A DNA stretch of 62,240 bases from Branchiostoma floridae (Eukaryota > Chordata > Leptocardii > Amphioxiformes > Branchiostomatidae): assembly GCF_000003815.2 (NCBI RefSeq), contig NC_049983.1, positions 8,641,598 to 8,703,837 on the forward strand, written 5' to 3'. The first letter of the stretch is position 1. Each line of letters opens with the position of its first letter. This document shows, piece by piece, positions 21,596 through 31,059 of this stretch. The notes below the pieces were generated by a model. That model was not told where the DNA came from, searched no databases, and worked only from the letters and a program-made list of their open reading frames with translations. The position numbers and the translations under genes are program-made.

Positions 21596-22308
21596 CTATA
21601 AGGGGCTAGGGTCGTTTATGAGATATGTTTTCAGGGCACTTTTAAATGTAAGGAGGGAAGAAGTGTTTTTGATATTTGTAGGAAGACTGTTCCAGATTGT
21701 GGCACATCTATATTTTACGGTGGACTGCGCTAATGATGTTCGAAAGAGAGGGATATGGAGTAGATTTCTTTGCCTGGTATGATAATTGTGTACATGTGAA
21801 TTAGGGATTAGGAAAGTTTTAAACATATCGGGGAGATTGTTAGAAAGACAGTTAAACGTGAATATACTAATTTGCAACTTATTTATATCAAACACATTCA
21901 ATATTTTCAATTTTAGAAATAAAGGGGCTGTATGTGAAAGAAAATCAGAGGCGGTGGCCATTCGTGTGAATTTTCTTTGTAGCGTTGTAAGTGGGTGAAG
22001 TGTTGTATGGCACGCACATCCCCAAACTATATTGCAATAAGTCAAGGGTATATAAGGCTGTTGTAAATAGTTGAAAGGGTCTTTAGAGGAATATTGTGTT
22101 TGATTTTCCCAATAACACCAATTGTTTTAGCAACTGTTTTACTTACGGCGGAGACATGGGCTTTCCAATTTAATTTTTCATCTATAATTACTCCCAAAAA
22201 TTTAGTTTGTTTCTCCTGCTTTATAGGAACATTCTGTAGGAAAATTTTGGCCTTATTAATATCATAGCTTTTATTCTTGCTACAGAAAATGAGAAAATTT
22301 GTTTTTGT
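21596..22308 (-). pseudogene. LINE ORF2, C-terminal part
   Basis: Two overlapping frames (22308 down to 22042, and 22045 down to 21596) carry the post-catalytic part of the LINE protein: NFLIFCSKNKS, FLGVIIDEKLNWKAHV, LKTLSTIYNSLIYP, then TYCNIVWG, LTTLQRKFTRMA, IWNSLPTNIKN and LLTFKSALKTYL. A frameshift lies at the NSLIYP/TYCNIVWG junction. It ends with a stop at 21596. Confidence 0.8.
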
Positions 22309-23388
22309 TACCTCCATGAAATGTCATGGAGGTTATATTTTACCCCGCGTTTGTGTGTCTGTCTGTGTGTTTGTGTGTGTGTGTGTGTGTAAACAAAATA
22401 ACTCAAGAACGGTTGGGTGGATTGGTTTCATACTTGGTATGTTGGTAGGGTGTGATGAAAGCTGGAAATGATTAGATTTTGGGCCCCCTAGCGGCTCCCC
22501 TTGGTACTGCAGCGCAACTTCCGGTTTTGCTATCTTGGTGTTCTGAACATGCTAGGGTCACGATTTTTGACTATTAGATAGCTCTTGTGCTCAGGAAGAA
22601 ATGACATAAGTTTGGGCCCCCTAGCGTTTAGTTTTGGGATAGCAGGGGCATTTTTGTCAAAAACTTCTGAAGAGGATAACTCAAGAAGGGAACAGCGGAT
22701 TTTCATGATTTTTGGTATGTAGGTACCTTAGACAATGTTGTACAATATAAAATACTAATTATGCAAAATAGGAGCAAATTTGCATAATTAATGACAACAT
22801 TCAATCATAGCAGTTTTTTCTATGTATCTCTTGTCTTGGACGTGATATGGTCTTGACATTTGGCTGGTAAATAGCTTTCAGTGTCATGACAAAGTGGGGC
22901 AAGTTTCAGCCCCCTAACATTTAATTTGGGAACTGCAGGGGCGTTTTTGTCAAGATATTCCAAAGAGGATAACTGCAGAAAGGATTCACGGATTGGCATC
23001 ATATTAGGCATGCGGGTACCTTAGGCAAAGATGTTCATAATGATATACATGTTATGCAAATGAGGAGTTAATTTGCATACTTAATGAGGAAATCGTTTAG
23101 TTCCATTGTTTTCAATAACTGGACTTCAATAAATGTAACACATGTTAATTATGATAGGTGGAATATAAGCAGATACCAAATATGGTAATGTGGAACTTAT
23201 TTGCATAATTTATGTAAAAATTGCAAAACCGCTTTATGATTAATAATGGGAATTTTATAATGGTGACATGTGTACGTTTGTCAATGATGAACAACACCAT
23301 GCATAAATTATGCTAATGTATTAGTCAATTGCATGAAATTTACAAAAGCTCTAAATTTTCATGGAGGTATGAGGTCGCCGAACTCTAG
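22309..23388 (+). mobile_element. Hairpin-ended dispersed repeat, copy D, inserted in a LINE
   Basis: The most complete copy, about 1.08 kb. It opens with a perfect hairpin (ACCTCCATGA, loop AATG, TCATGGAGGT), then TTATATTTTACCCC and a (TG)n run. Inside are three related modules with GGCCCCCTAGCG, GGTACTGCAGCGC, AACTCAAGAAGG, TTTGGTATGTAGGTACC and ATTATGCAAA / TTTGCATAATTAATGA. It ends TTTTCATGGAGGTATGAGG...AACTCTAG. The boundaries are fixed because the host LINE frame (SINNK then TKTNF) resumes directly on either side. Little or no target duplication is visible, and no protein is encoded. Termini and AT-rich insertion site resemble non-autonomous Helitron/Helentron derivatives, but that is tentative. 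Confidence 0.75.
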
Positions 23389-24062
23389 TTTATTATTTAT
23401 TGATAATTTATTGGCTTCAAACCATGTAGCTACTTTGCCCAATTCTTGGTTAGCCAGTTGTATCAGAGAGTCAAAATTCTTGTGGGAAAGGAATATGTTG
23501 GTGTCATCGGCAAACAGTATAAAATAAAGTATTGAGGAGGCTTCCACCAGATCATTGACGTAAATCAAGAATAATAGAGGACCTAAAATCGACCCTTGCG
23601 GTACTCCACATTGAATTTCCTTGTATGTAGATTTAACTCCATTTAAAGTTACGTATTGTAAGTATGGTATGATTTACGGTATCGAAGGCTTTGGATAAAT
23701 CTAAAAATATTCCTATTGTATACTCGTTTTTGTCAATGGCAGTGGATATTTTGTCTATTAGTTGAATAAGAGCAAGTGGGGTGGATATACCTTTACGGAA
23801 ACCGTATTGATGTTTATATAGGATATTATATTTGTGTTAAGATATTTTAGTAATCGATTGTAAACTAGCCTTTCGAAAAGTTTTGAGATGCTGGGCAAGA
23901 CTGAGATCGGTCGATAATTGCTAAATGAAGTTGAGTCCCCCCCCTTGAATATAGGTATAACCTTTGCAATCTTTGTTCCGTTTGGAACATCTCCACTTTG
24001 TAACGACATGTTAAGAATATGAGTTAGAGGAGTAAGGATGTGAGGAAGGGCCGATTGTAGGG
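23389..24062 (-). pseudogene. LINE reverse transcriptase core, frameshifted
   Basis: The reverse transcriptase blocks read in at least three frames: NYRPISVLPSISKLFERL in one, a YGFRKGISTPLA block and FLDLSKAFDTVNH in others, then QGSILGPLLFLIYVND and FADDTNIF. The segment between DTVNH and the GV(K)STYKEIQCGVPQG part is shortened. It is non-functional, the older half of the element at 21175-24062. Confidence 0.8.
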
Positions 24063-24949
24063 CTTTAGATTTTAGGGCTTTTGGTCTTTCCTATCCATTT
24101 AATTTTCAGACCGTTTCCTTCTGGGTTTATTCCAGTGTCCAGCAACAAAATAAAAACCGACTGGAAATATTTCTTAAAAATTGATGACACCTCAAGCTTG
24201 AAAATGTCGCGGAAAATTTTCGGGATCAAGAAAAATCGGTCGTGATGACCAGGTAGTAGGCTTGATGAGGAACTTTGTACACTAATGACTTTGGAATGGT
24301 GTTCTAAGATAGTATTTTTGCACAATACTACCTCCATGTATGTATATATTATCCATACGTTTGGCAACTACATTAAACACAACAGGGCAAGGAAATAGTA
24401 ACTTTGGAATTATTATATTTTCTCATTAACTATGCAAATGAGGTTGCCATCTGCAACATAAGAACAACTTTTGATGGGGTTCCACCAATGGAGAAGAGTC
24501 TTCTCACTAAACTTGGGGGATTTATTTGAAATTGTTCCTCAAAAGTAACACTGTGTTTTATTTGTCGATTATTCCAACATTGTGCCAAGTGATACTTAAT
24601 GTAATAGAAAGGCAATTATGCAAACCAGAATCTAGCATGTATATATGAGGAATTTTAAATTGTTTTACACCCACTGTGCTGTAAAGGTGAAAACCGTTGA
24701 ATATGAGTGATGCAAGTGAGGGAAAATGCTATGTTACGTTTATACAGCTGCCATTTAATTTTTCTTGGCTGAACGAATATTATAGCGCTGAAGATATAGA
24801 CGTTTTGAAACACTCGAACATGACAAACGTCAGCAAAGTCTTTGGAACTTGTGTGCCATATATTTGACCCACTACCCACGTACGTATATTTGACCCACTA
24901 CCCACTTTAGACTTGTGTCATAAGGAGTGCGGGTAGATAGATGTTGGCT
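24063..24949. other. Unannotated sequence downstream of the methyltransferase gene
   Basis: ATGCAAATGAGG and TTATGCAAACC motifs near 24430 and 24615 hint at a decayed copy of the dispersed repeat. At about 24866-24910 a 27-bp unit containing ATATTTGACCCACTACCCAC is present twice in tandem. No exon is recognised, and the methyltransferase 3' untranslated region should lie at the right edge. Confidence 0.45.
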
Positions 24950-25512
24950 TCATGGCTTCTGACACAGGAAGTGAAGATTGGCAGGACTGTCGGGCACATC
25001 GAGGCACCGGATGTTAGTGAATCGGGCCTCCCGCAGCATGGATACCGCTAGCTCCTGCCCCCACATGGTGCCCAGACCCCTCCCCCCAAAGTACAGCGAT
25101 ACGGGCATACAGTGCAGTAAGCTGGCGCCGTACAGCATCGGGGCCGCCGGGTCGTCAAGGTTGTCCGCTAACTCAGTGTGGCCTCTTATGTCGACCATCG
25201 AGAACAGACCACTGGACTTGGTCGTCCGGTATATTTCCCGAAGCACGACTTCCGGATCAGCCTGGTCGTGTATCGCGTCCCACGCGAGCACGTAGTCGAA
25301 CGAATCTGACCAATCAGCGGGCAGTTTGGCCAGGTCCTGCACCTGGAACTTGGTGTTGACCAAACCAAGCCGGTTACTCTCCGTGGCCGCCCACTGGACG
25401 GCGTCACGATCGAGGTCGGTGCCGACGAACGTGCTGTTACGGAAGTGCTGCGCTAGGATGAGGGTGGGGATTCCCCTACCGCATCCAGCGTCATGGACTC
25501 TGATACCAGACT
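24950..25512 (-). CDS. SAM-dependent methyltransferase (Rv2258c-like), exon 4: catalytic domain
   Basis: This exon encodes residues 169-355 and the stop of a predicted 355-aa protein. It is the Rossmann methyltransferase domain: motif I VHDAGCGRG (Asp176-Gly182) binds S-adenosylmethionine, GTDLD (Asp201) is the acidic residue contacting its ribose, QDLAKLP follows as motif II, and VLAWDAIHD as motif III, then GLFSMVDIRG. The late part (YGASLLHCMPVSLYFGG, GTMWGQE) is typical of the Rv2258c-like family, whose members are about 350 aa. The acceptor CTATTCAG lies at 25513 on the plus strand, and phase joins G|AG into Glu169. The methyl acceptor is unknown. The exon is clearly GC-richer than its surroundings. 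Confidence 0.9.
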
Positions 25513-25683
25513 CTGAATAGGAGAAGATCAAGACAACAGGCAACGGCTTGACTGGTCGTATTTATGTTTCTGACTGAATCTGAATGAAAGGATAAATCGT
25601 ATGAGGTTATAGTCATTATTTCGTCGACTACAGACCAGTAGCTAGTTATTTGTATAGTTGGATATTTAAGTTGTGTTTCTCAC

Positions 25684-25806
25684 CCAAACGTTCCTTCAGT
25701 CCGGGTATCATCGGTACAAATTTTGACACCAGGTTAGTTTCCACCTGTTGCTTCCTTATGTCTGCTTGCCAAGCTTGAAACTCAGGATAAGCTGAATACG
25801 GCACAC
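25684..25806 (-). CDS. SAM-dependent methyltransferase, exon 3: linker
   Basis: A 123-bp exon encoding residues 128-168, with GVPYSAYPEFQAWQAD and MIPGLKERLG. In Rv2258c-like proteins a (G)VPYSA-P-F motif and a helix ending PGL..RL connect the winged-helix half to the methyltransferase half, as here. The acceptor is CGCTTTAG and the donor is TTGG|GTGAGA. Phase 1 in and phase 1 out agree with exons 2 and 4. Confidence 0.85.
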
Positions 25807-25869
25807 CTAAAGCGCAGAAACAAGACATCAACATCATCAACATCGGTCGACGTGATCACACATGTTCGC

Positions 25870-26345
25870 ACATGTCTACACACGACGGGGTTATACCGCC
25901 CCACTTACGGGGTGACATACCCTTTCGCTGGCTAATTACAAGACGGGGATGCGCCAGGTCTCCCGTCCGGGTGAATGATGTAAATCACCGTGTGGCTCAT
26001 ACGGTATGGAGGTTCGCCAGGCCTCCGCCCGGGTGATTTGAAGTGCATCACTAACTCCAGACAGAAGGGTTTGCTCCATCTTACACCGCACCATCGCACG
26101 TGTGGGGGTTCTTTAACGTGCATAGGGTGTGACTCTCCCCATAAACGTGACCTCCATTTAACGTCCTATCCGAAGGACGGCCCTAGCCGAAGCAGCTACT
26201 CATTTTCACCTGAGTATAGTGAGGAAAGACGTGTAAAGTGCCTTTCCCAAGGGCACAAGATCGGTAACACGGCAGCCGGATTCGAACCCGCCACCTCTCG
26301 GTCACGAGGCAAACAAACTGCCACTGCGCTATCCGATCTCACATA
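25870..26345 (-). mobile_element. tRNA-derived SINE in intron 2 of the methyltransferase gene
   Basis: On the minus strand the head is tRNA-like: a TAGCGCAGTGG A box (26321-26331) and a GGTTCGAATCC B box (26278-26288), the internal RNA polymerase III promoter. The body follows with CCTTGGGAAAGGCACTTTA, ACGTTAAAGAACCCCCACAC and a tail holding a duplicated CGCCAGG-CTCC-CCGGGTGA block (near 25950 and 26020). It cannot be a functional tRNA, because the acceptor and anticodon arms do not pair. The left boundary is approximate. Confidence 0.82.
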
Positions 26346-26581
26346 AAACAAGACATAATAGACTTCATTCCGTCTCCAACAGGAAAGGAGGTCTACGTAT
26401 GGACCTTTCTGCCCTAAACACACACACCCCGCCCCTGGTTGTAATTCAAACATTAGGAGAATATCAATTCATAGTTAGGATACAAAACTGTTCTCCAACC
26501 GGACCCTTCGAGTCTGGTCTGCCCTTCTCTAAGATACTGTCCCTTGTGTCTTCCTGCTCTACGATGTTGTTCTATACTGAC

Positions 26582-26772
26582 CCTCGGGTCCGTCCAGCTT
26601 GAAGCAGTCGGCCACATTCGTGGCTACGCCGGCCTGCAGCCGCAGGCCCTCCGGCATTTGGGCGGACTTCAGAACGTCCCGGCGGTGAGACGGAAGGAAG
26701 TACGTCCGCTGCTCCCTGTCGTACTCCATGATCCGGGCCGTCACCATGATAGCCAACCACTCACGAACGTAC
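26582..26772 (-). CDS. SAM-dependent methyltransferase, exon 2: winged-helix part
   Basis: A 191-bp exon encoding residues 64-127. It reads YVREWLAIMVTARIMEYD, RTYFLPSHRRDVL, then a helical AGVATNVADCFK stretch and LDGPEG. This is the wing and following helices of the N-terminal winged-helix domain seen in many small-molecule methyltransferases, normally used for dimerisation and substrate pocket rather than DNA binding. The acceptor is TCGGACAG and the donor is CCCGAGG|GTCAGT. Exons 1-2 meet within Arg64 (AG|G) and exons 2-3 within Gly128 (G|GT). Confidence 0.85.
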
Positions 26773-27040
26773 CTGTCCGAAAACGGAGGTACAACGTCTG
26801 TGATTTGCTTTATAAAGAAATGTGGCATATTGATATCTGGCTTAACAAAATTATTTGTGTAGCTGTCTTCCCATTAGTGAGCCAAACCCAAAAAGGGCCC
26901 CGCCTGATACTTTAGAGGTATTTTCTTTCTTACACTTTCGGGTGTTGCATTTACGTGGCTATTTCGGGGGCATAGCCGGGCCCCTGGATTTTTTTAAAGC
27001 TCGCGTTAAAACCAAGTCAACACCCGGTGACGGAGAGACG
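26773..27040 (-). other. Intron 1, part next to exon 2
   Basis: Intron sequence between exon 2 and the LINE 3' end. It contains GGGCCC-type short palindromes but nothing recognisable. Confidence 0.5.
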
Positions 27041-27044
27041 CCGT

Positions 27045-29410
27045 AACTTTATTGAATGAATGAAAGACCTTTATTGTACATTCATGCCTCGACGGGCTAG
27101 GTACAGGTCACTGATAACAGACATGACTGATAACAGAATAACAAATATATGAAAAAAACAACAGGATACAATTTAACTAGTTGAAGGTGCTAAGCTAACA
27201 GGATGGTCGACATCTTCTCGCTTCTTTGTACAGGTGTAGATATAAGAACATATAATGTTTAATTTGATATACAGGGGTTGTCTAGGCGCATCAAAAATAG
27301 AAATTTATCCGTTGCATTAAGATGTTCAAAATATGGGAACTCTTTTCTGATATATTCATAAAGCACAATCCGTTCATTATGGTACAATTTACAGTGTAAA
27401 ATAAAACGTTGTTCATCTTCTACATGTTGTAGATCACAAAATTGGCAGACTCTATGCTGCAGAGGGGTGCGGTTGTGCCTTCCAGTTTCGATATGTAACT
27501 TGTGGCAACTAATCCGGAGTTTAGTGACAGCCACTCTGTGCTGTATGTTTTTCACCATCAGATATTCTTCGTCTTTATAAATAGTCTTGAATAATCTATA
27601 GGTTCGTAATTTGTTACCGAAAGATTTGTCCCGGTTGTCATTGTGTATTTCGGTTCTAAATGTTTGAATGTAAATATCCTTTAATCGTTGGCTGATGGCG
27701 TTGGTTATAGGTAATAGGTTTCTTCCTAGAGATATTTGAGATCTCCATATGTAGGCAAAACCGCATTCCTCCAGTATCTTACGAACGCCGGACGCCCAGC
27801 ACTTATTTCCATTATCATCTAGTTGTAAATGACAAGATAGGGCGTCGGCTTGTAGACTGTTAGCTGGCACGTTTTGACGGATTCTTAGAAAGTGTTTGAT
27901 AGCGTTCAGGGAGGCTTCCAGTTGAATGGGGTACCTCCCTAATTCCGCTCTTGTGGCAAGGTTAGATGCTGGTCTGGGGACATTTAGTGCTTGTTTGCAG
28001 AATTTAAGGTGAACAGATTCAATGGGACAGGTTTTAGGGCTTTTAAATGCGCCCCATATTTCTGAGCCATAAAGTAGAATAGGTTTGACACATGCATCGA
28101 AAAGTTTGTTTCTAACTGGTAATGAGGCGGTGGCTTTATCTAAAGATTGTTTTATTCCGAATAAAGCCTTCAGACCTTTGCCACTCAGGTATTTGTTGTT
28201 AGCTTTAAACGTGCCAGCTGCACTCACAATAATACCAAGATAAGTATAACAAGTTACAATTTCTATTTCACGATTATCAAACAGGAGAGAACAGTTTTTA
28301 GGTAGACTGCCACCCTTTGTAAATACAATAATTTTTGTTTACCTAAGATTTACTTTTAATTTCCAAAGTGCACAATAATTTTCCAGATTGTTCAAGGAAT
28401 GCTGTAATCCCTGTTTGGACTCGGAAAAAATTACCAAGTCGTCAGCATACAACAAGCATGGGACAGTTTTGTTGTGCATAAGTGGGGGATTACAAGGAGC
28501 ACCGTCAAATTGGGACACAATATCGCTAAGAAAAAGGTTAAATAATGTAGGGCTTAAGTTGCACCCTTGTCTCACACCACAGTTAGTAACAAAAGTTTCA
28601 GTCAATCCATTTTTAGATTTAACGCAGTTTATAGTCTTTGAATACATGCCCTCTATTACTTTTAGAAATTTACCACCAATACCGAGTTTACTCAATTTAA
28701 ACAAGAGGCCGTTTCTCCAAACAGAATCAAATGCTTTGCTAAAATCAATGAAGCAAGCGTAAAGTTGACGGTTTTTGTTTAGACATTTGCTAACTAGTGT
28801 ACTTAAAACAAACAGATTATCGGTAGTTCTAAAGTTTTGTCTGAAGCCTGCTTGGTGTGGCTGGAAGAGGTTATTGTGTTCTGCGTATTTGACAAGGCGT
28901 GAATTTAGAATGGAGGAGAATAATTTCCCTAAACAGCTGATTATAGAAATCCCTCTGTAGTTATCTGGCAGGGAGGTGTCTCCTGACTTGTGGATAGGAA
29001 CAATATGACTTACTGACCATTCTTGCGGGAAATGACCATTTTGTAAGCAAGTGTTAAACAAGTGGAGTATAGGTTCTTTAAGCAACATTTTACCAGATTT
29101 TAGCATTTCATTCAAAATTCTGTCATTGCCACTTGACTTATTGTTTTTTAGTTTTAAGACTGCGGTGTCCAATTCTTCTGGAGTAATTGTGGAATCCAGT
29201 TCTGACGAGTTTGGTGGGGTGGTCGAAAAGTCTGTTTGAATGTTTTCACTGGGAAGGCCGTTGTCTGTAGGGCTATCAGGAAATTTGTCAAGATTCTTGA
29301 AGTGGTTTACCCATTCCTCTTCTGTAATCTGGTTATCGTCATTTATATTGTGCAAAACAACCCCATTCGACAGTACACTGGGACAAATTTGTAACTTTAT
29401 AGCCCGACCG
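27045..29410 (-). mobile_element. 5'-truncated LINE in intron 1, nearly intact ORF
   Basis: A minus-strand non-LTR retrotransposon about 2.4 kb long, lying in the same orientation as the host gene. The reverse transcriptase and C-terminal region read as one frame to the stop at 27259, with a single internal stop. The 3' end carries AATAAAGG followed by TTCATTCATTCAATA, a short tandem-repeat tail. The endonuclease domain and 5' end are missing. The 5' boundary near 29400 is approximate, because the frame runs on into intron sequence. The clade is not assigned. Confidence 0.85.
27259..29410 (-). pseudogene. LINE reverse transcriptase with one in-frame stop
   Basis: Blocks seen in order are SGNDRILNEMLKSG, WSVSHIVPIHKSGD, NYRGISIISCLGKLFSSIL, HQAGFRQNFRTTDNLF, ACFIDFSKAFDSV, GVRQGCNLSPTLFNLFLSD, LLYADDLVIFSES (catalytic YADD) and WKLKVNLR. 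A TAA at 28336-28338 then interrupts what is otherwise the same frame (TKIIVF, YTYLGIIV, LLYGSEIWG, and a CXXC...H...C zinc-knuckle-like CQFCDLQHVEDEQRFILHC near the end). The single lesion plus 5' truncation makes this copy inactive but young. Confidence 0.85.
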
Positions 29411-29580
29411 GGGCTACACAGGTTCCCGTGACCGTGGGATAGTAAGGATAGTAAGGAATAACAAAGTCCTGAACCTGCATACCTGCGTGCTAACGACGAA
29501 CCTTGCCAGACTTGAAATACCACATTTTTCATAACCCTTGAAATTAAGAGTGACCTTTAGTACTGTTCCCCTTTTCTCAC

Positions 29581-29771
29581 CTTTCCTTCATGCCTGCAGC
29601 TTCTGCTATCTGCGCAGATGTGCGTGGCCCGTTTTGGTCACCCAACTTGACGAACAGACCCGTACGTACGCCTATGGCCACCGCCAATGTCACGAACCCA
29701 GACGAGACAGTTGTGGTCAGCCTTAGGGCGAACTGCTCGGCCGTCTCCGCTGTGGTCTGGTCGTCCGCCAT
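29581..29771 (-). CDS. SAM-dependent methyltransferase, exon 1: N-terminal helices
   Basis: A 191-bp first coding exon for residues 1-63. It starts ATGGCGGACGACCAG at 29771 and reads TAETAEQFALRLTTTVSSGFVTLAVAIGVRTGLF, then TSAQIAEAAGMKE. That is the dimerisation helix plus the start of the winged helix of Rv2258c-like methyltransferases (A..IG..TGLF...). The donor is GAAAG|GTGAGA. The frame is open for about 19 codons upstream of this ATG, and an upstream start is possible; I prefer 29771 because the conserved part begins right after it. Joined to exons 2-4 it gives a 1068-bp coding sequence with no stop. Confidence 0.82.
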
Positions 29772-30589
29772 AATGTCTGCCAGGAAATTCGTCTGTAAAC
29801 AACCGGCTGCGAGTTGGACATTGAACAAGACTGATCAGGTCAAAGTACGCTGAACTTGAACATTTCATCATTTTTGCCACTGTTGCATCATACTTTCTCT
29901 CTAGTGTGCTACGCCGTTTAGCGGGACGTAATGTACTGCAGTAACTAAGTCCTACATCCAGAATTAACTACAAGGACAAGAAACTAACCCTTAGAATCAT
30001 TTACATGGGCTTTAGGCTGCCTGAAATGGAACAGATTTGGTGTTTGGCGCGACCGATCCACGCTGATTGTACTTCCTGGTGCATGCTGGTTAGATGGGTC
30101 TTCTGCCCGTTGGTCCGCGATTTTCAACGTTGGCGGGGTTCTCTTGTGCCGGGAAAGGGAGTTTGCCGAGGAAGGGAGTTTGCTGTGAAAGGGAGTTGCC
30201 GTGATAGCGACGGGGGGATTTCAGTATGACGCATGACGCAATGGTCCCACCACATGCACATTGCGCTGAAGCGGGTACATCACTGGTACGCGACTGTGTT
30301 ACACGTTTGCGTGACCGCAGTTATTTAAGACGTTTTACTACAATATTTGCTGAAGCAAATTTAGCCATATTATCGAAGAGATATTTTTTGTAGTTAAGTA
30401 TCGTAAACTAGAATTCCACGACCCATACCTTCGTCAAATGATTCTATCCTTTACAACTGCTGTATTAATTGGGTTTGAACCCCTGAGTTTTAGCCCAAAT
30501 CAATTCCCAAGGGAATGCATTCGTACAATTTTCTAAATTCTTATAAAGCGATCGTAATACTGTAGAAAATGCCTCCGCCCCTAAAGCGT
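29772..30589. other. Upstream flank of the methyltransferase gene
   Basis: Should hold the promoter of the minus-strand methyltransferase gene. A short GGGAGTTTGC repeat occurs near 30150-30190. No clear TATA box, tRNA or other gene. It ends at the satellite array. Confidence 0.45.
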
Positions 30590-31059
30590 CCCAAAAAATT
30601 ATTACACACGAATAAAAGGCTCACTTGGGGGGTAACCGCTAACGCTAAGCGAACCCTTCGGTAATCGCAAAAAGCAAACCGTTAATAAAGGAATTCCAAA
30701 ATTTCAAACAAACTGTGCGTTACTTTCAACACTTCAATATCATAGTAAAACCCTTGGGCTGAAGGTAGAAAGTTATTTGAGTACCAAAAATTGCTTTGTG
30801 ACTTTTCTACACACGAATGAAAGGCTCACCTAGGGGGTAACCGCTAACGCTAAGCGAACCCTTCGGTAATCACAAAATGCAAACCCTTAATATAGGACTT
30901 CCAAAATTTCGAACAAAGTGTGCGTTACTTTCAACACTTGAATATCATAGTAAAACCATTAGGCAGAAGGTAGAAAGTTATTTGAGTACCAAAATTACTT
31001 TGTGACTTATCTACACGCGAATGAAAGGCTCACCGTAACCGCTCACGCTAAGCGAACCC

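Larger units (their letters stand above)
21175..24062 (-). mobile_element. Degenerate LINE (CR1/Jockey-like), split by a later insertion
   Basis: Minus-strand fragments in order are a KALQSALPHILTPLTHIL stretch, IAKVIPIFKGGD, NYRPISVLPSISKLFERL, YGFRKGISTPLA, a FLDLSKAFDTVNH block, CGVPQGSILGPLLFLIYVND, FADDTNIF, WFEANKLSINNK, TKTNFLIF, KFLGVIIDEKLNWKAHV and TIWNSLPTNIKN. These are the reverse transcriptase blocks and C-terminal part of a CR1/Jockey-type protein, with YADD replaced by FADD. Several frameshifts and a deletion after DTVNH make it dead. The 3' end lies near 21175 with an AAACA-type tail, preceded by a GAGGAGGG/CCCTCCTC stem. A dispersed repeat at 22309-23388 interrupts the frame after SINNK. 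The 5' part is truncated near 24062. Confidence 0.85.

Noticed and set aside
25186-25520. Open frames on both strands overlapping methyltransferase exon 4
   Set aside because: Shadows of a GC-rich coding exon; only the minus frame with the DAGCGRG motif is conserved in type.
26270-26345. A tRNA gene on the minus strand
   Set aside because: A and B boxes are present but the acceptor and anticodon stems do not pair, and the sequence continues into a SINE body.
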